DNA from: Pycnopodia helianthoides
Lineage: Eukaryota; Echinodermata; Asteroidea; Forcipulatida; Asteriidae
Length of the DNA stretch: 64,000 nt
NCBI GenBank assembly: GCA_032158295.1
Contig: CM063256.1
Span: 12,322,953 to 12,386,952, forward strand
Reading direction: 5' to 3'
Position 1 is the first letter of the stretch. Every line of letters begins with the position of its first letter. Made by a program: the position numbers and the translations under genes. Positions 12,742-64,000 of this stretch are shown piece by piece. The notes beneath the pieces are model-generated. The model did no database searches. It saw nothing but the letters and a program-made list of their open reading frames with translations, and had not been told where the DNA came from.

Positions 12742-13037
12742 CTTAAAATAAAAACACAAATTGGATGCAACAGAGAAGGGGCTAGAAGGCACAACCCTAA
12801 GAGAGCCTGTACAACAGGTCGACAGAAACTTTCATCTGATATTTCCTGCCCAGTTCAGGATTATGACAGATATTTAAACAAGTAAATATCAGTAAAAAAT
12901 ACTTTTTTTGACATCCAAACTGGCCTAATTAACCCTGAACTCGGAAAGTGTCTTCTAGTTGACCCAGACGGAGCATTTTTTCCATATTATGTACATGTAT
13001 TGCCAGGATTGCAGTCTATCGTGTTGGTAGAGAGACG

Positions 13038-55421
<42,384 letters not shown>

Positions 55422-55571
55422 AAACAAATGATGGCTGCTGCTCCAGAGGCAGCGGGCCAATAGGAGTGAGATGGTGAACAGCGCTTACGCCTGCACACGA
55501 CGACGGAACCGTGAAGACGTGGTGTGTTGAGCGATGTTAGTGATTGGCGTCAACAGGCATTAAGATGTCGG
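55422..55571 (-). promoter_or_regulatory. LYPLA1: Probable 5' UTR of the thioesterase, with an upstream splice acceptor
   Basis: Directly upstream of the MCGN start. At 55572-55590 the minus strand reads a pyrimidine tract ending TTCCTTTCCAG, a strong acceptor. This predicts that 55571-55422 is the non-coding part of the first coding exon and that a separate 5' exon and promoter lie further right. They were not found. Confidence 0.6.
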
Positions 55572-55917
55572 CTGGAAAGGAACAGAAAAACAAAGGTTAA
55601 TCTTGTTTTACTCTCAATTTGCATGGCACAAATTTCAAAGCACATGTAAATTGTGCATTAAGAACCCTAACCATGCTAAATGCAACAATATGCACCAAAT
55701 TATAGTTGTTGTGATCTGTTGCATTTGGCAGTCAACTGAGATGTCATTCTTTGACTGAATTTGTTGCATTTAACAGTCAAGTGACTTCATATTTGGTGTA
55801 TTTGGCAGTCAACTCAAATTCATACCTTGATGGAATTTGTTGCATTTTAGCCAAGTCAGCACTACATGTATACGTGCATCCTGTTGCATTTTAGCCAAGT
55901 CAGCACTACATGTATAC

Positions 55918-57090
55918 GTGCATCCTGTTGCATTTAGCAGGGCAAACACCCTTGCTCAGTCCTATTACACAAGTTAATGTGCCTTCACAATGCAACAAAA
56001 TCCCTTGTTGCATTTGGTTGCATTTGGCATGGTTCTCATTTGTGGCGTGTCGTGGCCCAGTGGTCTAGTTCACCGGACCCAAGCTCTGGTGTTGTCAGCA
56101 GCACAGTGTGGGTTCAAATCTCGGTCATGACACTTGTGCCCTTGAGCAAGGCACTGGAACCATTATTGCTTCAAAAAAAAGTTGGGAAGGTAGTGCATTT
56201 TGCTCTACCAGCCAGGCTCCCAGTGGATAATACCCATGCCTACATCCTTACGGACTGTGAAGGGGGTAACCCTGTTTCAGCCCTACATGTACATGTAGGA
56301 GTGGGTGGCAATGTGCCTCTGGCATGTCTGGTGTCAGTTGATTTGGGTCAACAGCCCAAATCAGTTAAGTGTACTAGCCCTCAGGCCATTAGGCCTTGTG
56401 AGTAAGGCAATATCCCATAAAAAAAACTGAAAAAACTGTGTTGCAATTGCATAGAGTAATTTGCATGGATCCTTCCTTCCTTACTAACAAAATTCAACAC
56501 CATGTGCATCCTGTTGCATTTAGCAGGGCAAACACCCTTGCTCAGTCCTATTACACAAGTTAATGTGCCTTCACAATGCAACAAAATCCCTTGTTGCATT
56601 TGGTTGCATTTGGCATGGTTCTCATTTGTGGCGTGTCGTGGCCCAGTGGTCTAGTTCACCGGACCCAAGCTCTGGTGTTGTCAGCAGCACAGTGTGGGTT
56701 CAAATCTCGGTCATGACACTTGTGCCCTTGAGCAAGGCACTGGAACCATTATTGCTTCATAAAAAGTTGGGAAGGTAGTGCATTTTGCTCTACCAGCCAG
56801 GCTCCCAGTGGATAATACCCATGCCTACATCCTTACGGACTGTGAAGGGGGTAACCCTGTTTCAGCCCTACATGTACATGTAGGAGTGGGTGGCAATGTG
56901 CCTCTGGCATGTCTGGTGTCAGTTGATTTGGGTCAACAGCCCAAATCAGTTAAGTGTACTAGCCCTCACCTTGAGTGGCCATTAGGCCTTGTGAGTAAGG
57001 CAATATCCCATAAAAATTTTTTAAAAAACTGTGTTGCAATTGCATAGAGTAATTTGCATGGATCCTTCCTTCCTTACTAACAAAATAAAT
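55918..57090 (+). repeat. 586-bp tandem duplication containing a SINE head
   Basis: Copy 1 starts at 55918 and copy 2 at 56504, both with GTGCATCCTGTTGCATTTAG. Each includes a tRNA-like head ('cgtgtcgtggcccagtgg', B box GGTTCAAATCTC) with the SINE body. Differences: an A-run change after 'attgcttca', and an 8-bp extra 'cttgagtg' in copy 2 near 56970. Just before copy 1 a 49-bp unit ('ttgcattttagccaagtcag') is also doubled. Open frames here are repeat artefacts. Confidence 0.92.
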
Positions 57091-57482
57091 TCAACACCAT
57101 GATGGTACAGTATAAATTCAACACCCACTCCCAAACTATTGGACTCTGGTGGTCATTGTGGTATGCCCGAGTGATTGCATACGTGTACAGTTGCTTTTCA
57201 GTTTATTACATGATGTATTATTTGTGTTTTACCCATATATCGATTGGATGTGTATTTTACAGCACTGGACATGTATACCCAGCACTTTCCCCGAGTCTTG
57301 TGACAAAAACCCACCTACATGTACATGTAGGCATACTACTCACCAGGCCTTGCGCTTAAGCTTTTTGTAAAGTACAAAATGTAGAAAATCGGGCTAGTTA
57401 ACATTGCCTTTTACTTCATGTACTTAAGCCCCTATGAAATTTCAGTAGCCAATATTTTAAACATGAAACCTGTCATTTTGTT

Positions 57483-58132
57483 AAGGCCACAAAAAAAGAG
57501 AGTTCTGTTTCCGATTACATGTCATTTAAAAATAGGGTCGGTACATTATGTAGGTCGGAAAGTTTTTTTATTTTGCGTTTTTTTTTTTTATTCCGATACG
57601 ATTGACGATATGTCCACGATTGTTCATGTGTTGAGCGCAACGAATTTGCACAACAAATTAGGCAAACTGCAGTTAGTGCTCTGCAGATTTGGCAGTTAAT
57701 CTGCCCGACCTTGCAAATTGTGCGCAATCTTCAGTTTACGCTCTTTAGATTGGCAGTTCAAGTGGCCGGTTTTGCAAAAATGTGCGCAAACTGCAGTTTG
57801 CGCAAACCCGTGGAATGCACTTCATACAGCGCCGTGTACACGTAATTGAATTGTGGGTATTTTTTGATCGTAGTCGAGTCGTTGGACATCGCAGGCTCAA
57901 ATCACAGAGATATCTGTAAATTCTTCTTGATATGTTCTGGTTTTTATTTCAAATGTTACCTAAAACATGGCAAGTTAGTAAAAGTCAGACATTTTCTTCA
58001 AGGTAAAATAGGTTTTTGTTTTTGTTTTTTCCCCGTTTTTTTAAAGGCTGAATAAAAAGTTTAGGGTCGCGGCTTAAAAACTAGGGTCGGTCGGGGAACC
58101 GGAAACACAACCCTTATTTTGGGGGGGCCTAA
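57483..58132. mobile_element. Element with imperfect inverted ends (AAGGCC-CAAAA)
   Basis: The left end TAAGGCCACAAAAAAAGAG through 'tctgtttccgatt' pairs with an inverted right end reading TAGGCCCCCCCAAAATAAGG and 'gtgtttccggtt'. The subterminal 'tagggtcggt' is present at both sides. A partial copy is at 44720-44860. Confidence 0.7.
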
Positions 58133-58231
58133 TGTAAATTTCTGATGTCAACCAGTATGGTCAAATAAAGTTACATTCACACACTCATAAATAAATAAAC
58201 ACATGTTTAAAATGTAGTTACATGTACATCT

Positions 58232-58482
58232 GGGCCCAATTTCATGGCTCTGCTTACCGCCGAATTCTGCGCTTGCGGTGACCATTCTCTGCTTACTGTT
58301 CAAGCGCCGAATTTCTGCGCTAGCTGTGTAAGCGTAGAATGCCTAGTAACGTGGAGTACGCACGCGCACAAGCCGAAATTCCCCGCTAACCCGTGAAAAA
58401 CGCTTGACGTAAGCGCGGAATTCCCTGCTTCCGTAAGCGCCGATTCTTTGCTTACGGTAAGCAGAGCCATGAAATTGGGCCC
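58232..58482. mobile_element. Palindromic MITE, GGGCCCAATTTCATGGCTCT family
   Basis: Outer GGGCCCAATTTCATGGCTCT is matched, inverted, at 58482. The arms repeat 'gctta-cg', 'gcgcttacg' words so that the whole 250 bp can fold. Related decayed copies are near 33965-34215 and 39120-39270. Confidence 0.87.
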
Positions 58483-58629
58483 CGAAAAGGAAGAATATGA
58501 GCATTATGTATAAACAAGTAGGTTGCACAGTTTTTTAGTAGCCCACAGGGCAAGTTCAGAAGTGGTGTTTACTAGCCCATAACAGTTTTTACTAGACAAT
58601 GTACGCCGGGCTAGTGTTAAGGGCGAGCC

Positions 58630-58710
58630 CTGCTCAGGTGGGATTCAACCACGACTTGCCATTCTAGAGCAGATGTCTTACCACTAGACTACCGAGATTG
58701 CCCGGTAGCT
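58630..58710 (-). mobile_element. tRNA-like SINE head fragment (different type)
   Basis: On the minus strand: 'ggtagtctagtggtaagaca' (A box) and GGTTGAATCCC (B box). The intervening anticodon arm is degenerate and no CCA-ready acceptor stem forms, so it is not a working tRNA. Confidence 0.6.
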
Positions 58711-59317
58711 ACATGTAGAGGCAGTTTGAATCCTTTACTATACAGAAGGCCTGATATTACACGGAGGCGATGGCCTTTGTTGACCCTGATCTTGGCCTTG
58801 GTTCTCCTTCAAAAGTTTCCCGTAAACTTAAAAAAAATTCAAAGGGAAGTGCCCTTTACAAAATGAAAATTCACTGGAAATTTGAAAAATATGCCCCCCT
58901 TAATATAATGGTGCAGTGCACTGTCATTACGCATTGCCCTACTGGCATCTTATTGGCCAGTTCTACAATGTACAGACAACTTGTAAATTACTTACTTTTT
59001 CGTAAAACACTTGTTTTTCCTTGAAAAATAAGTAAATAATGTATCATCACACAGTTTTAAACACGGTTCCCGATCTCTCGACAACAATCATCCCATTTAA
59101 AATTATTTTTAACTTGTCGTCTCGAGTGTGGAGTTGTCGTGACACCATCTGCCGAGTGCTGACCCTAGCTAGTGAAAATGGGACCCACACAGTCCGACTA
59201 GGAATGTTCACACTACACTGTCAGTGTCACTAGACAAGTGCTAGTGACTGGTCGGTCACTAAAACAGTGAGTCAGTGCGTATGTAGCTTCCCTTCCTTCT
59301 TCTTCCCTTTTTGAGCG

Positions 59318-59643
59318 CAGCCTTCAAATGATTGAAGATAAACGCACTGCCAGACGCACCGGGGCGAACCCCTTCTCTTAGTGATAAGTGTGTACTGGGG
59401 TCTTTTACCGTACGTGCATCGATGATGGTTTTTACATGGAGGTAGCCATGGTTTTTTAATACAACACACGGGACCTACTACGGCTTTACGTCCCATCCGA
59501 AGGACGAAGCAATAATGGTTAAGTGTCTTGCTTAAGGACACAAGGTCACGACTGGGGCTCGAACCCACGCTCTGCTGATCAGAAGCAACAGAGCTTGAGT
59601 TCGGTGCTCTTAGTCTGCTAACCGCTCGTGCCACGACACGCTC
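59318..59643 (-). mobile_element. tRNA-headed SINE, minus strand
   Basis: Head 'cgtgtcgtggcacgagcggt', B box GGTTCGAGCCCC, the body matching 50319 through 'gagaaggggttcgccccggt'; the ATT tail is missing. It carries an extra 30-40 bp ('ccatggctacctccatg') within the body. Confidence 0.82.
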
Positions 59644-60563
59644 CATGGTGACAGGTCTGTCTGTACTGTCAGTAGTCAAATGTAGACAATCAACAAATAA
59701 AACACAACTTATTAAGTTACATCTTACAACGTAGTTACATACGTCTAATTAGGAAACTTATTATAAACGTGTTTTACTTGTGACTATGATTATGAATGAT
59801 GAAGTATTCATTTCAGCATGTTCAGCTCCTTACCTTACTTATTTTACTATCATGACTATAATATATCATGTTTTAATAAAGAAAAAAACCCGTTGCAAAA
59901 TATTGAAAATATACAATTGAGCTTGAAAAATACATACAATTTATTTGTAGGAACAGTAACAGTAGCGCAAGATGACCCTGCCAAAGCTAGGTAGACATGG
60001 TAGATCATCGATGGTGATCCAGTCGGAGTGCTAGTGACCGTGAATATGGAATCATTACATTTAAGGCGAGCTGATGAAATAGCCAGCCGCGTTTTCGCGG
60101 AACGACCTGCAGCACCAGCAGCGTATTCAGAAAGTTAGAACACATACAGTACAGGGAGGTGACAACATGGCCAACCGAGTTGGCGATTTTTCAACGTTGG
60201 TGGAGAATGATTGAAACAGCGCATTTTTTGCTGCAACCACTCTGTTTACACATAGAGTAAGGACAGAACCTTACATGTGTACTGCATTGCATTCCAGTAG
60301 TGGGACTGTCCTTATTTATTGTGTATAATGGTGTAGGACTTTTGAACCCCCCCCCCTCAAAATGTCGTTGTTATACATATATAACATCGATTCGGTTTAA
60401 TGTTGTTTGTAGAGTTTAGAGAGGGTTGTGGTGCAGGTTCTACTCTATTACAGTTAGTAGGTCGATACTTGAGTATGCAGTAGGCTACCTGGTGCCGGTC
60501 TTATCCAACTGAATCAACAATAAACTTTGGAGACAGTTCAGATGCGTTCTCTGTTTGGTTACA

Positions 60564-60775
60564 CACCTATATTCCGACACCCCTATGTTCCGACACCCCT
60601 ATGTTCCGACACCTCAGCCTATATTCCGACATCCCTATGTTCCGACACCCCTATATTCCGACACCCCTATATTCCGACACCCCTATGTTCCGACACCCCT
60701 ATGTTCCGACAATGAACCTACATTATATTCCGACACCCTATATTCCGACACCTATGTTCCGACACCTATGTTCGA
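60564..60775. repeat. 17-bp minisatellite, unit CCTATGTTCCGACACCC
   Basis: About eleven units, alternating TATGTTCCGACA and TATATTCCGACA, decaying at the right end. The reverse complement of the same array is at 63356-63528. Confidence 0.93.
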
Positions 60776-61299
60776 CACGTTATTTTCGGCCTATTACCTG
60801 TAAAAATACAATTACCAAAAGGTTTCTCGGTGAATTTTGGCATAACTTCATTCAATTTCATTAGGCCTGCGCTAAACGTCGCACTTTTGCCGTGTCGAAC
60901 TCAAATTCAATTTCAATTTCAATTTCCATTGTTTATTTATTCAGATATTTATTTAGTCCGTTGGGTTTTGTATTGGGCTTTGGGCTATGTGGACTTGTCG
61001 CAGGTTTTTTAAAACTTTTTATTTATTAATTAATTAATTAATTAATTAATTTATTTATTTTTGTCATGCTTTTTATCATTGTACACATACTCGTACTCCA
61101 GACCTGGTACTTGATCAGCAATTTCACCTGTTTTCCTTTTCTTATTAGCATTACGGTAATTTTTGGTGTCCATTGTGAAGTTTTACCTTGCCTGATGCTT
61201 CTGTTTTTATCCCTTTTATTCCCTGTGCAATTTTTACTAAATTATTTCAATTTTTCTATTGTACATAAACTATTTATTTTTAGTAACATTATGTTATGT

Positions 61300-61483
61300 A
61301 ATAGCCAGTAGCATTGGAAACGAAGGCCCTCGGGCCACAGTTATTAGGTTAACTTTTTCTCTTCCTGGCATGTGGTGCTGGCTCTATTGTATGTTCCTTT
61401 GTCATTTTATTCATTGTCTTCACTGTTTGTTTTATTGTATTGTGAATTATGCCGAATAAATAATAATAATAATAACAATAAAT
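61300..61483 (+). mobile_element. Probable LINE 3' end
   Basis: 'aaggccctcgggccacag' followed by a T-rich stretch and then 'gaattatgccgaataaataa' with AAT repeats to about 61483. This has the form of a LINE 3' UTR and tail. No reverse transcriptase motif was found upstream. Confidence 0.5.
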
Positions 61484-62328
61484 AATTGGATGAATTAAAT
61501 TCGAGAAGAGTGCGACGTAGCGCAAACTTTTGCCGTGTATATAGCACGCCAAGCTCTGCCGTGCTACACGGCAGTGTCACGACGTCGAGACAAACGTCGC
61601 GCTTTTGCCTTGTCGATCGAGTTAAATTCTCAGTCAAGCGATGCTATTTCGGAATACGCATGTACAAAGATTTAAAAAAAAAAAAAAAAAATTATTCTTG
61701 ATTATATAATCAAATGAAGGTTCTCATTAGGTTGGATTTGGGATGGGGTGTAAAACGACAATAAACGCCACTCACCAACAATGGTAATAATAAGGCCAAA
61801 ACTAAGTTGGGAAACATTTTTTTATGAATTTGTCATTATTTGAGTTCTCTGTTTTCACGGAGTTTTTTTTCACAACAGAATTGCATTCTCTAAAATCCAA
61901 TGGCTTATACAGATCTCAAATTACAAATTATAGGTCTGGAAGTGACGAGTATACACACCCTCTTTGCAACGCGCCCGTTGGCGTGGACTATATTTTACTA
62001 TATTTTAGTATATATTCGGTTTGCGGTAACACCATGTGTAAAAAAAAAATATCTACTTGCTGTATAGATTTGTTCTTTAGAGAACTTGTCTTGCTATTTA
62101 TTCTACTACCGCGGAGTAGGTTTTTTCGGAATTCGGGAGACTTCTCAGTTCTGAAAAGAACTGTCCTGCTTATTAACTACTACCTGGGCGGGAGGTAGGA
62201 AATCGGCCTGGACTACTACTTTAGCTTTGTGGATCGGGGGGACTTCTCGTAATTAACTGCACTGCCGCGGAGTGAGTTCTTTTGGTCTCACCGTTTCGAC
62301 TAGCTTGCTCTAGTCATATACTTAGTAA

Positions 62329-62329
62329 A

Positions 62330-62374
<45 letters not shown>

Positions 62375-62770
62375 AAAAAATAATAAAAAAATAAATAAAT
62401 AAATGAATGAATGAACGAACGAACGAACGAACGAAGGAAGGAAGGATGGAAGGAAGGAAGGAAGGAAGGAAGGAAGGAAGGAAGGAAGGAAGGAAGGAAG
62501 GAAGGAAGGAAGGAAGGAAGGAAGGAAGGAAGGAAGGGACGGGACGGGACGGGACGGGACGGGACGGGACGGGACGGGACGGGACGGACGGACGGACGGA
62601 CGGAACGGACGGACGGACGGACGGACGGACGGACGGACGGACGGACGGACGAACGAATAAATAAATAAATAAATAAGAAAATAAAGAAATAAATAAAAAT
62701 AAATAAATAAAAAGATAAATAAATAAATAAGAAAATAAATAAATAAATAAAATAAAATAAATAAAAATAA
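62329..62770. repeat. Composite microsatellite
   Basis: In order: AAAT repeats (62329-62403), GAAC (62412-62434), GAAG (62434-62537, about 25 units), GGGAC (62536-62585), GGAC (62582-62650), a single GAAC step, then AAAT again (to 62770). Adjacent blocks differ by one base step. Open frames on both strands (to 160 codons) are artefacts of the repeat. Confidence 0.97.
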
Positions 62771-62850
62771 TAGTAACTCCTAGCCCACACCAATTAATCA
62801 GCACTGGCTCTTCGTTAAAACCAAAAAGTTGCTATTAGAAGAATAACACC

Positions 62851-63231
62851 TTAAAGGCAGTGGACACTATTGGTAATTACTCAAAATAATTATTAGCATA
62901 AAACCTTACTTGGTAATGAGTAATGGGGAGAGGTTGATAGTATAAATCATTGTGAGAAACGGCTCCCTCTGAAGTGACGTAGTTTTCGAGAAAGAAGTAA
63001 TTTTCCACGAGTTTGATTTCGAGAACTCAAGTTCAGAATTTGAGGTCTCGAAATCAAGCATCTGAAAGCACACAACTTCGTGTGACAAGGGTGTTTTTTC
63101 TTTCATTATTATCTCGCTACTTCGACGACAAACTGAGCTCAAATTTTCACAGGTTGTGCATATGTTGAGATACACCAAGTGAGAAGACTTGTCTTTGACA
63201 ATTACTAATAGTGTCCATCCATCGTCTTTAA
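62851..63231. mobile_element. TTAA-flanked MITE, subfamily TTAAAGGCAGTGGACAC
   Basis: TTAA at 62851-62854 and 63228-63231; reverse-orientation copy of 29620-30007 ('acggctccctctgaagtgac', 'gtgcatatgttgagatacac'). Confidence 0.85.
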
Positions 63232-63355
63232 TGTGAATTAAACTTTTCTGAGGACGTACGGCATCAGATTGACTAAGATTATGAATTAAATGTGATGTAG
63301 TTTCCTTAAGTCGAACAGCTTTTCTCGAAAATGGCTAGCACAAAATGTTGGTGCA

Positions 63356-63528
63356 GGTTGTCGGAACATAGGGGTGTCGGAACATAGGGGTGTTTGAGCT
63401 GTCGGAATATAGGGTGTCGGAATATAGGGGTGTCGGAATATAGGTTGAGTTGTCGGAATATAGGTGTGTCGGAACATAGGGGTGTCGGAACATAGGGGTG
63501 TCGGAACATAGGGGTGTCGGAATATAGA
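63356..63528. repeat. 17-bp minisatellite, inverted copy
   Basis: About ten units of GGGTGTCGGAACATAGG type, the complement of the array at 60564-60775, with two units shortened to TTGAGCTGTCGG and TTGAGTTGTCGG. Confidence 0.93.
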
Positions 63529-63692
63529 GCAGTCACTGTTGACTCTGTAGCCAGCGTGTGCTGCAGAACATACATTTACGAGCCGTACATACGTCCCTGC
63601 TTTGCAGACATTATATAAGAACTAGAGGACGCACTAGCCAAGTTACGTGACTCGTCGCGCGGGTGGTGCGGCCATGTTTCAAGTGTACTACC

Positions 63693-63981
63693 CATAGAGT
63701 TATATATATAAGAACTAGAGGGCGCACTGGCAATACTGCGTGCACAAACGCGCCGGGACCGCAAAACAACAACATGAACACCGAGCGTGTTATGCGTGCA
63801 TTTACCATACGCGCACATCGTGTACTTCGTACTCAATTTTGCCCTCTAAAAAATGGCGCTAGTGTCTCCTTGCGGTCCCGGCGCGTTTGTGCCACTGATC
63901 TCTATAATACTGACAGTATAGAGATCAGTGGTTTGTGCACGCAGTATTGCCAGTGCGCCCTCTAGTTCTTATAACTCTATG
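63693..63981. mobile_element. Inverted-end element (CATAGAGTTATA..CTAGAGGGCG) with a tiny hairpin insertion
   Basis: The left arm, CATAGAGTTATA then AAGAACTAGAGGGCGCACTG, is matched inverted at 63981. Inner arms GCGCCGGGACCGCAA and TTGCGGTCCCGGCGC also pair. The right arm is split by a 39-nt hairpin at 63892-63930. A related half-copy precedes it (63604-63690). Confidence 0.83.
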
Positions 63982-64000
63982 TTTGCAGACAGAGGGACGG

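Larger units (their letters stand above)
4609..13037. other. Intergenic DNA between HDAC 5' end and thioesterase 3' end
   Basis: No coding exon could be supported on either strand in this 8.4 kb. It should contain the HDAC promoter just above 4608 and the thioesterase 3' UTR just below 13038. The stretch 4609-7200 shows only homopolymer C runs (4804-4817), G runs (6632-6644) and a diverged GGGCCCAATTTCAT-family MITE piece (about 6200-6465). The stretch 8000-10500 is AT-rich with C runs (9061-9070) and an AAT microsatellite (10274-10294). No TATA box or CpG island was assigned. Confidence 0.6.
55572..64000. other. Region upstream of the thioesterase, repeat-dominated
   Basis: No coding exon could be supported. 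Stretches without assigned features are 57100-57480 (AT-rich), 58720-59270, 59660-60560 (a C run at 60347-60353; the presumed promoter may lie here, but no motif decides it) and 61490-62320. Confidence 0.55.

Noticed and set aside
55977..57047. Repeated open frames (142, 71 and 89 codons) in the duplicated block
   Set aside because: Two copies of the same SINE-containing repeat; no protein motif.
60527..60864. Frames of repeated MFRHPYVPTP on the plus strand and its mirror at 63286-63575
   Set aside because: Translation of the 17-bp minisatellite; no other coding signal.
62314..62804. Minus-strand frames of about 160 codons rich in FLPS and YLF, and plus-strand EGRK frames
   Set aside because: Direct translation of the microsatellite.

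Overview
The window is animal nuclear DNA. It is AT-rich and intron-rich, crowded with MITE-like elements and tRNA-headed SINEs, and most of its open reading frames are short noise. The style of the repeats (palindromic MITEs ending in GGGCCCAATTTCAT, scattered TACATG tracts, SINEs ending in an ATT run) suggests a marine deuterostome, probably an echinoderm such as a sea star. That placement is inference from repeat style; no species marker was seen.

Three protein-coding genes can be supported by joining exons by eye at GT/AG sites with matching phases. (1) The 5' half-gene of a class I histone deacetylase (HDAC1/2 type) lies on the minus strand: exons at 4608-4563, 2684-2572 and 313-196. It continues off the left edge. 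(2) An acyl-protein thioesterase (LYPLA1/2 type) on the minus strand has seven coding exons between 55421 and 13038, spread over 42 kb, with introns of up to 16.7 kb and one 32-nt microexon. All exon phases fit except in exon 5, which is one base short. The reading frame breaks just before the catalytic serine motif. (3) A two-exon gene on the plus strand (25234-27462) encodes two tandem MYND zinc fingers and a DUF4470-type domain. It sits inside, and antisense to, intron 4 of the thioesterase gene.

Layout: 1-4608 HDAC 5' region; 4609-13037 intergenic with MITEs; 13038-55421 thioesterase gene with the nested MYND gene and dense repeats in its introns; 55422-55571 probable 5' UTR; 55572-64000 upstream DNA made largely of repeats, including a 586-bp tandem duplication, a composite microsatellite, and an inverted pair of 17-bp minisatellites.

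The mobile DNA is the most distinctive part. There are several different TTAA-flanked (piggyBac-like) element families, one of which keeps a fragment resembling the start of a transposase; a hAT-like element with a perfect 8-bp target duplication; a TA-flanked MITE caught inserting into a SINE and into a LINE; and a 115-bp satellite that appears to have grown from the end of one TTAA MITE. No CRISPR array, operon or bacterial feature is present. No credible new multi-gene system was found; the best leads are the thioesterase frame break, the nested gene, and the MITE-to-satellite conversion.
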